Shown: positions 59,501 through 64,000 of the stretch, one piece after another
How positions within the stretch are numbered: the first letter of the stretch is position 1
How the letters are laid out: every line of letters starts with the position of its first letter
Origin: Branchiostoma floridae
Taxonomy: Eukaryota; Chordata; Leptocardii; Amphioxiformes; Branchiostomatidae
Reading direction: 5' to 3'
Length of the DNA stretch: 64,000 bases
Assembly: GCF_000003815.2 (NCBI RefSeq)
Contig: NC_049990.1
Span: 9,935,539 to 9,999,538, forward strand
Notes under the pieces: generated by a model
What the model saw: the letters and a program-made list of their open reading frames with translations, nothing else
Told to the model about the DNA's origin: nothing
Databases searched by the model: none
Made by a program: the position numbers and the translations under genes

Positions 59501-61663
59501 TGACATCCTTTGCTTGGATTCCCCAAAACTTTACCAGAGCTTAAGAATAAAAAAAAGCTGCCATCATTATTTGGAATCTGGTCAGGAATGTTGCACAAAT
59601 GACAAAACTATGGATTTTTGATCTTTGATCATATCTTCTGCTTTCAATTTGGAATTAACTTCAGCATTCTTTGACATTGATTAAAAGATATATCTGTCTT
59701 CCCTTTTTTTCAAATTCTGCGGTATGATCAAATACTTCTTTTTTTTAAAATGATTACATGCGTGTGGATGTCAACCAAATAATCAAGTGAACATGGCCTA
59801 AAGATTTAGAGACAAGTTGAAAACAGGAACAAGTGGAAATATGCAAATAGGCAGAGAAAAAAAGTCTTTCACTTCCTGCCAAGTAAAAGTGACAGACAAA
59901 CCTGTAATGCCAGTAGTTCGTCAGCATCAGGAAGGATTCTATACTGGTGTATGGCTCCATGGTACCTGAAAAGAAAACAAGAATATTATGGTACGTACGG
60001 ATCAGAAAATGGTATATAGCCAGGAAGAAAAAATATCAAGATCAATGCATCACCAGCAGAATCTATCTGTGAAATCTGTACCTGCCCCAAGCTAGTGGTG
60101 TTAAATAGGAGGAGGTGCAGCCTTGATGGCTGGATTCCAGGCTATAATTACTATGAAGGCTAATTTCCCAGAAAATAATATACAAGAATGAAGGCCTTTA
60201 TTGTACATTTTTGCTCTACTAAGGCCATGTTGATTTGATTATATGGATGACATCCTCCGGGAACTCCAAAACTGATGCGAGCGAGCGAATAAAAAAAAAA
60301 AGTTTGGCCAAAAAAAAAAAGTTGGCTCCAGTATGAAATCAAAGTGGCCAGGAAGGTTGAACATAGGACTAAACACACATAGTATGGTATACCAACAGTT
60401 AGGTGTAGGGACCAGTACATCATACGGGTGAAAAAGATTTTTTCTTCTTGGACCAATCCGAAAAAAACAGACCTGAAAAAACAACAACAGAGGAACAGGT
60501 TTCGCCAATTACAAAATGGACACACTATGTCGGCAGCCATTTGGGGTCTAACCTGGGGGCCAGGAAGACAACAAGAGTGAAGTCAAGTATAGTTTATAGT
60601 TAATTGTACCAAGTTTCTACAGTCAAAGGTACAGAGACAGTTAGCCTTTATTACATGGAGATGGGATTTTAAAATGCAATGGCAGTCCAATAATCCACCA
60701 AACAGATTCCTTTGTAGCAAAATTGACCAATTACCATAATGTTGTTTTGAGTATTGCCAGTTCTCAAGTTTCCACAGACAATCAGGTCCAGGTTCAGGAC
60801 CGGACCTGGAAATGATCCTCTGGACCTGAATTTTCTGTACTGGTACCTCCCCTAACCAACAATAGATTTTTTTTCTTTCTGTCCTTTCACATCTTATTCT
60901 TTGACTTTAGATTCATTTTGGCATTCTATGGCATTAGTAATCTGTTTTCTGATACTTTTTTTCAATCTACAGAATATTTGTGCTCATTTTACAGCTGCTT
61001 TGCACAATTTATTGTGTGGTCGAAAACTTCTTTTTTTTCGGAAATGGCCGAAAATTGGTGCGAGCGCGGATGTCATCCATATAATCAAATCAACGTGGCC
61101 TAATAGAGCAAAGTACAGGTCATTCTTGGACATTCAGTACTTGGACATTCTGGGCATATTTGTAATCCACTAGAAAGATACCAACAAAACAAAAAATGCT
61201 TCCACCCCTGTGGTGTTGCCAAAAACGAGGAACCTGTCATGTAGTTGACAGCGGATCAGTTAAGCCATTTACGTACGTACAGCACAGCACCACTATCTAT
61301 GGTGAACACACTTCCTGATCTTGTACAGCAGAACTCTAGCCAAATCCACCAGGATGTTGGCAAATCATAAGTCTACGATGTCTAACGTTATATCGCGTCT
61401 TGTATTAATGTGTGCTATATTGTATGTGGGAATACAATATATAGAAAGGTATATTAACTGGAAGTACATGATTAATACGGAGCAGTATTTTTGATAAACA
61501 AGTCGTTTTCTTACAGGACACACAAGGCGAAGGCTCCCTTGACACTCTCGCTGTCCCGCACCAGGAAACAGCCGTCCTTCTTGGCCCTCCCCAGAAGTTC
61601 TTCCGCCTTGAGTCTGCTGATGTTGCCGTGGTACCAGACCTGGCCGGGCGGCACAGGCCTCAT
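41272..61663 (-). CDS. INPPL1: INPPL1 (SHIP2-type) phosphatidylinositol 3,4,5-trisphosphate 5-phosphatase
   Basis: 27 coding exons, all GT/AG with continuous phase, about 1154 residues (human SHIP2 1258, SHIP1 1189). In order: 61515-61663, 59902-59965, 59258-59390, 58775-58889, 58248-58388, 57345-57441, 56415-56498, 55427-55552, 54926-55052, 54422-54510, 54106-54208, 52868-53064, 51659-51776, 51184-51280, 50633-50771, 50151-50250, 49882-49970, 49522-49603, 44770-44859, 44356-44423, 44181-44238, 43977-44059, 43430-43517, 43012-43108, 42646-42710, 41740-42374, 41272-41502. Start ATG 61661-61663; stop TAG 41272-41274. It removes the 5-phosphate of PIP3 at the plasma membrane, restraining PI3K/Akt signalling. 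All catalytic motifs are present. The C-terminal SAM domain marks it as SHIP2-like rather than SHIP1-like. Intron 18 is enlarged by an antisense LINE. Confidence 0.95.
41740..42374 (-). CDS. INPPL1: INPPL1 exon 26: proline-rich tail
   Basis: About 212 residues, low complexity, with SH3-type motifs (RPPKPPPRLSSS, PYKPPPVVRV, IPPPLPMKSRG) and basic serine clusters. The NPxY motif of vertebrate SHIP proteins is not seen; the nearest match is SNPLDG. A possible tyrosine site is NEMYFL. The donor is GTAATG at 41734-41739. Confidence 0.85.
44770..54208 (-). CDS. INPPL1: INPPL1 exons 11-19: inositol 5-phosphatase catalytic domain
   Basis: Motifs in order: SVFVGTWNMG (exon 11), DVYVIGTQES with the metal-binding Glu (12), VKTGIANALGNKGAVGISF (13-14), FVNCHLTSGSEK (14), FLGDLNYRLDL (15), FPPTYRYERG (17), VPSWCDRV (18), TSDHSPVFASF (19). 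Every known active-site residue appears conserved, so the enzyme should be active. Confidence 0.94.
45168..49276 (+). mobile_element. Nearly full-length CR1/L2-like LINE in INPPL1 intron 18, antisense to the gene
   Basis: The 5' region contains two related segments (about 45168-45360 and 45561-45770, sharing TTTTGCTTTTCATTTGTGAT and TGTATTGGTATGCAAATTAG), perhaps duplicated promoter monomers. One long frame then covers endonuclease, reverse transcriptase and the C-terminal region. The 3' end is AATAAATAAACTGAAACTGA. Exact ends and a target duplication were not fixed. Orientation is opposite to INPPL1, as expected for tolerated intronic LINEs. Confidence 0.88.
45866..49087 (+). pseudogene. LINE ORF2: endonuclease plus reverse transcriptase, one in-frame stop
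   Basis: 1074 codons including the stops. The N-terminus is hydrophobic (VTLLASILLLAVLP), then LLLAGDIAPNPGP, a 2A-like motif. The AP-endonuclease-type domain shows LGLTETRLSD, IYRPPK, IIMGDFNSDL and WGPSDHNLI. The reverse transcriptase shows ITPIYKTGNR, NYRPVSVLS, ALFLDLRKAFDTVNH, GVPQGSVLGPLLF and LYADDTAIYYS. The only defect I see is a TAG at 48443-48445 (after GVNIY); the same frame continues (FKYLGITLDPSLQW) to 49087. A single nonsense change implies a recent insertion. Confidence 0.92.
50815..50980 (+). repeat. tRNA-derived SINE in INPPL1 intron 14
   Basis: B-box-like GAGTTCGATACCC with an upstream TAACTAGTAGAGCATTCAGC, followed by a body with CCTTGGGAAAGGCACTT and TTTCCTCACTTCAGCCAGGT, as seen in deuterostome tRNA-derived SINEs. 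No terminal duplication fixed. Confidence 0.6.
51840..52045 (+). mobile_element. 3' fragment of a LINE with a (GAT)n tail
   Basis: The frame reads RSRGRPRKMYINFVKILA and RLWRIGKDGGRESWPSV, a pattern seen at LINE ORF2 ends, and runs straight into CTGATGATGATGATGAAC. Only the last 200 bp of the element remain. The downstream part of the frame, to 52205, is probably read-through. Confidence 0.55.
52215..52690 (-). mobile_element. 3' fragment of another LINE, minus strand
   Basis: Minus-strand coding remnant YQLRRAPRFKLPLSRSNRH, then SFIPRALALLNDN and stop (about 52450-52570), a typical LINE C-terminus. A 3' UTR follows and a tail AATAAAGTTCAAAGTTCAAA (TTCAAAG repeats). 5'-truncated. Confidence 0.7.
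53157..53560. repeat. 30-bp minisatellite in INPPL1 intron 11
   Basis: About 13 units of CTGTCCCTGGTACTGAACTA plus CCATCACACA. The period is a multiple of three, so open frames arise on both strands (53201-53692 plus, 53091-53516 minus). These are artefacts of the repeat. Confidence 0.9.
54422..58889 (-). CDS. INPPL1: INPPL1 exons 4-10: linker and PH-like domain
   Basis: Exon 4 starts with an acidic run (DDDEDEDS). Exons 4-7 form a helical linker (QLRQYVQQGLQQDM, LFDQTTPGKNRK). Exons 8-10 form the PH-related domain before the catalytic core (SPPPSIPPKTFE, LMVKVDVMNGKLYCLR, PKARLGIKIEDQKGKYFIFE). In mammals this region binds phosphoinositides and tunes activity. Confidence 0.88.
59473..59800. 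mobile_element. MITE in INPPL1 intron 2
   Basis: About 328 bp with imperfect inverted ends: TTGGTTTGATTACATGGATG on the left and, inverted, TTCACTTGATTATTTGGTTG on the right. Same end family as 60208-61112. The target duplication is not clear. Confidence 0.65.
59902..61663 (-). CDS. INPPL1: INPPL1 exons 1-2: SH2 domain
   Basis: Exon 1 gives VWYHGNISRLKAEELLGRA and GCFLVRDSESVKGAFALCV, containing the phosphotyrosine-binding FLVR arginine. Exon 2 adds YHGAIHQYRILPDADEL. The SH2 starts only nine residues from the Met, shorter than the human lead. The intron between them contains a 905-bp MITE. Confidence 0.93.
60208..61112. mobile_element. 905-bp MITE in INPPL1 intron 1
   Basis: Inverted ends share TTGATTTGATTATATGGATG after a TTTGCTCTA start. 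GTACA flanks both sides (60203-60207, 61113-61117), a possible 5-bp target duplication. The interior holds oligo-A and oligo-T blocks and no coding frame of note (60160-60540 minus is a chance hydrophobic frame). The 4350-4905 and 24500-24885 fragments match its interior. Confidence 0.75.
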
Positions 61664-62631
61664 GTTTCCCCGCTCCTACCTCGGTCTGCAGCCTGCTGAG
61701 CTTAACATCTTTTAACTTACACGACTTTGGAGAACAGGAAAACACGCGGAGACGGGGGAAATGTCTAAGACTCTTAGCGAAACTTTCTGGTGGAGCTTGC
61801 CGCGCTAAACGCTTCCAGCACTTCCGGGTCGTGCTCATAGAAATATCACGTGACCTCCGAGCAGACGCAGGGTGTTTAAATCGTTTTTGTAGTGTATTTT
61901 ATGTGGTATGGATATCGCAACTGTTGAAATTTTGACCATTGACGAAGTGTAAGATATTTATCTGGATGTATAGAAGGTATTGCTCGAGCAACATGTAACG
62001 TTATTTAAAGATCAAGTGTATCTCACTGAACTTGGGGTACTGGTGCGGCACTTCGGGGTTTGTTCACTGCTGATCGAATTTTCACATATATATATAACTC
62101 TGAGCACACTTTCAGATATAGCAGAATTTTCCTTCCAACAACAGTATGACTATGGAACAAACTACCTCAGAGAAAATAGTTATTACAAGGGACAGAAATA
62201 AGTTCAAATGTGAAGTTTATTCTTTCTTCAGCTAGTGCACACTGACAGCGTTCTGTCTACCATCCGCAGTCCAGCTGCTATATGTAATATAATATTGTAT
62301 GAAAGTTGATACAGAATACATAAAATACATAGGCAGTCCAGTTGCTGATGTTATATGAAAGTGGATATAGAATGATTTTTTTTTTAAATCATACAATACC
62401 GCCAGTATTTCCCATTGAACATCATCTGTAAAAGAAGCTATCTCGCAAATTTTGCTTCAAACATTGTTTTCGCCTTTTTATACTGTGATATTATGATTAT
62501 GTGCGAGTAAATAAATTTAAGACTTAATAAAGTCCGGAGCGACGCCAGGCCTTGTATGTACTCTGATTCTACAGGATGACCTTTACTTAGCCCTAATCTG
62601 ACGTCTTTCTTTTGTTTTCTCCCACACATTG
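61664..62631. other. INPPL1 5' UTR/promoter and intergenic DNA
   Basis: 61664-61850 is GC-richer and likely holds the INPPL1 transcription start. The remaining sequence up to the lectin stop is AT-rich with no gene seen. Confidence 0.45.
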
Positions 62632-63547
62632 TCAAATCAGAGTAATATATGGCCGTATGTACTGTATTGGGCGTTTACAAACATAGGGACAACGCCAATC
62701 GCATCGAGCGTCGTTCCACTTTCCTCGCTTCCTCTCGGCCCCAAGAGGCCACTTCCTGTAGGTCTGTTAGAAAAGTAACATACAATAATTCATAACATAT
62801 AGAGATTGGTTGCTTTGCTCAACACGATTCCAGGTAAGTCTAGTTAACGTTCCAGTGTTATTCATTTATGATACATAGCGTTATATGCATATTGATATAT
62901 AGATTCATGAGAAATGTTTATAAATGATAACGTGCCAAAAGCCAATTGCAGCTTTCAACTGAGAAAAATATCATCTTAAGCTTTGATATGGTTTAGTTTC
63001 GGACAAGAGCATACACCCAAACTACACCAAAACAGTTATGTCTATATTACGTTCATCGATCAAGCAAATGAGATTACATGATATGCGTCCATTGGTATTC
63101 CGTCACTCCGCGGTTAACGGAAATATGGGAAATGCGTAATTGTGAAAACATAGACAAACCGACAGGCCAAAAGCACTGTGACACGTGAAAAAAGTGGCCT
63201 CTTCATCAATGACCATGCATTCACAATACAAGGAGTGGTCATGACTTATACAAAGTACTTCCTATCACTCTTCTGACAGTGTATCCAAATAACTACAGCC
63301 ACACAAAAAAGGAGTAAAAAACATGTATATAAAATCATTTACACAGTGAGGTAATCATGCAGACCTACCTCGGAGTACACGCCGACACAGTTCTCCTGGT
63401 GGGAGGCGATAGGTAGGACATGGTCGTTGTTCGGTTCACCTGGAGCCCAGTTGGTGTACGTAAGACGTGACCCATCCGTCCAGACAACGGGTCCACCTTT
63501 ATGTAAGTCCGTCAGTCCGATCCAAGCAGCTTCCCATCCTTTCCGGG
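62632..63547 (-). CDS. C-type lectin domain protein, last two exons (partial)
   Basis: Exon 63369-63547 encodes KGWEAAWIGLTDLHKGG, VVWTDGSRLTYTNWAPGEPN and HQENCVGVYSE. It joins in phase 0 to 62632-62763 (TYRKWPLGAE, then GKWNDARCDWRCPYVCKRP), ending at TGA 62632-62634. WIGL, EPN, ENC and WND are all present, so the calcium and sugar site is intact, and EPN predicts mannose-type preference. The acceptor at 62764-62765 (TCTAACAG) is required; the later CTACAG would break the frame. The 5' exons lie at or beyond the right edge. Confidence 0.88.
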
Positions 63548-64000
63548 CTGCGAATTGTTAGAGTCAAACCTTTATTAGTAAACACATCTTCATTAAAACA
63601 CACCTGGTCATTGGTCATTGCGGTCACATTTTAGTCGTCCCTTATATTCCTCTCACCATTGAATTACCCAATACCGTCTATAGTTGCCACATATCTACTG
63701 CAACCATTTTCTTCAATTCCATTGAGTGGTCAATATAGACGGGATTGACAGTGATTTTTGAACAAAGAATAGGGTCGCTTTGTAATTTTGTTTAAGTATA
63801 AGAATGGTCTAGCACATGGAGTGAGAAAAATATAGCATAACTTTGGGCCGAGAAGAGGGGAGAAAGTACTCGTAACAGAATCACGTGGTCGTTGGCACCA
63901 CATGCACAACAGTATTACATCACGTGGCATTATCTACCCTTGCCTTAGAAGTTTCACCCCTATTCCAGTTTTGCAACAACTCCAGCATAACAACTAAACA
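63548..64000. other. Right edge, intron of the lectin gene
   Basis: Sequence upstream of the lectin exon. No further exon recognised before the window ends. Confidence 0.4.

Noticed and set aside
60160-60540. Hydrophobic minus-strand frame of 126 codons
   Set aside because: Lies inside a MITE; Phe and Leu runs come from oligo-A/T blocks.

Overview
This is eukaryotic, intron-rich genomic DNA. The gene set fits a cephalochordate (amphioxus, Branchiostoma): chordate orthologs AGTRAP and INPPL1/SHIP2, an LRR receptor, discoidin and C-type lectin genes, and heavy loads of young transposons, tandem repeats and foldbacks. The species cannot be settled from the sequence alone. Most real coding sequence lies in short spliced exons. 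I rebuilt these by eye from GT/AG sites, matching intron phases and family motifs.

Layout. A small Arg-rich gene (minus, 347-1039) shares a divergent promoter with AGTRAP (plus, 1511-8921, 7 exons). AGTRAP intron 1 holds a 4.5-kb foldback element with 1.6-kb inverted arms and a perfect 9-bp target duplication. A 578-bp internally deleted mariner relic lies at 9233-9810. A single-exon LRR transmembrane receptor (12281-15490) carries twelve visible 28-residue cytoplasmic repeats. Its reading frame is cut by a 5'-truncated LINE (15487-16582), beyond which the original 3' end is stranded. From 18 to 24 kb lie a duplicated discoidin terminal exon and a small unrecognised two-copy locus. From 24.5 to 29 kb lies a repeat-dense tract: a GC-rich TIR element, a palindromic minisatellite, octamer-rich AT repeats and tRNA-like repeats. 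A secreted F5/8C (discoidin) gene is at 30169-32233 (minus).

The most notable locus is a 5-exon minus-strand gene at 35818-38609. It encodes a secreted protein of about 221 residues whose exon plan (a tiny 19-nt first coding exon, intron phases 1-0-0-0) and helix patterns match the IL-6/LIF/CNTF/CLCF1 long-chain helical cytokines.

From 41272 to 61663 (minus) lies a complete 27-exon INPPL1/SHIP-type inositol 5-phosphatase of about 1154 residues (SH2, PH-like, catalytic, C2-like, proline-rich, SAM). Its introns hold an almost intact CR1/L2-like LINE with a 2A-like motif and one in-frame stop, a SINE, LINE tails, a 30-bp minisatellite and two MITEs. The window ends with the last two exons of a C-type lectin gene (62632-63547, minus).

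The genes do not form an operon. Several are immune- or signalling-type: cytokine candidate, receptor with tyrosine motifs, SH2 lipid phosphatase, lectin and discoidin. A functional link between them is inference only.
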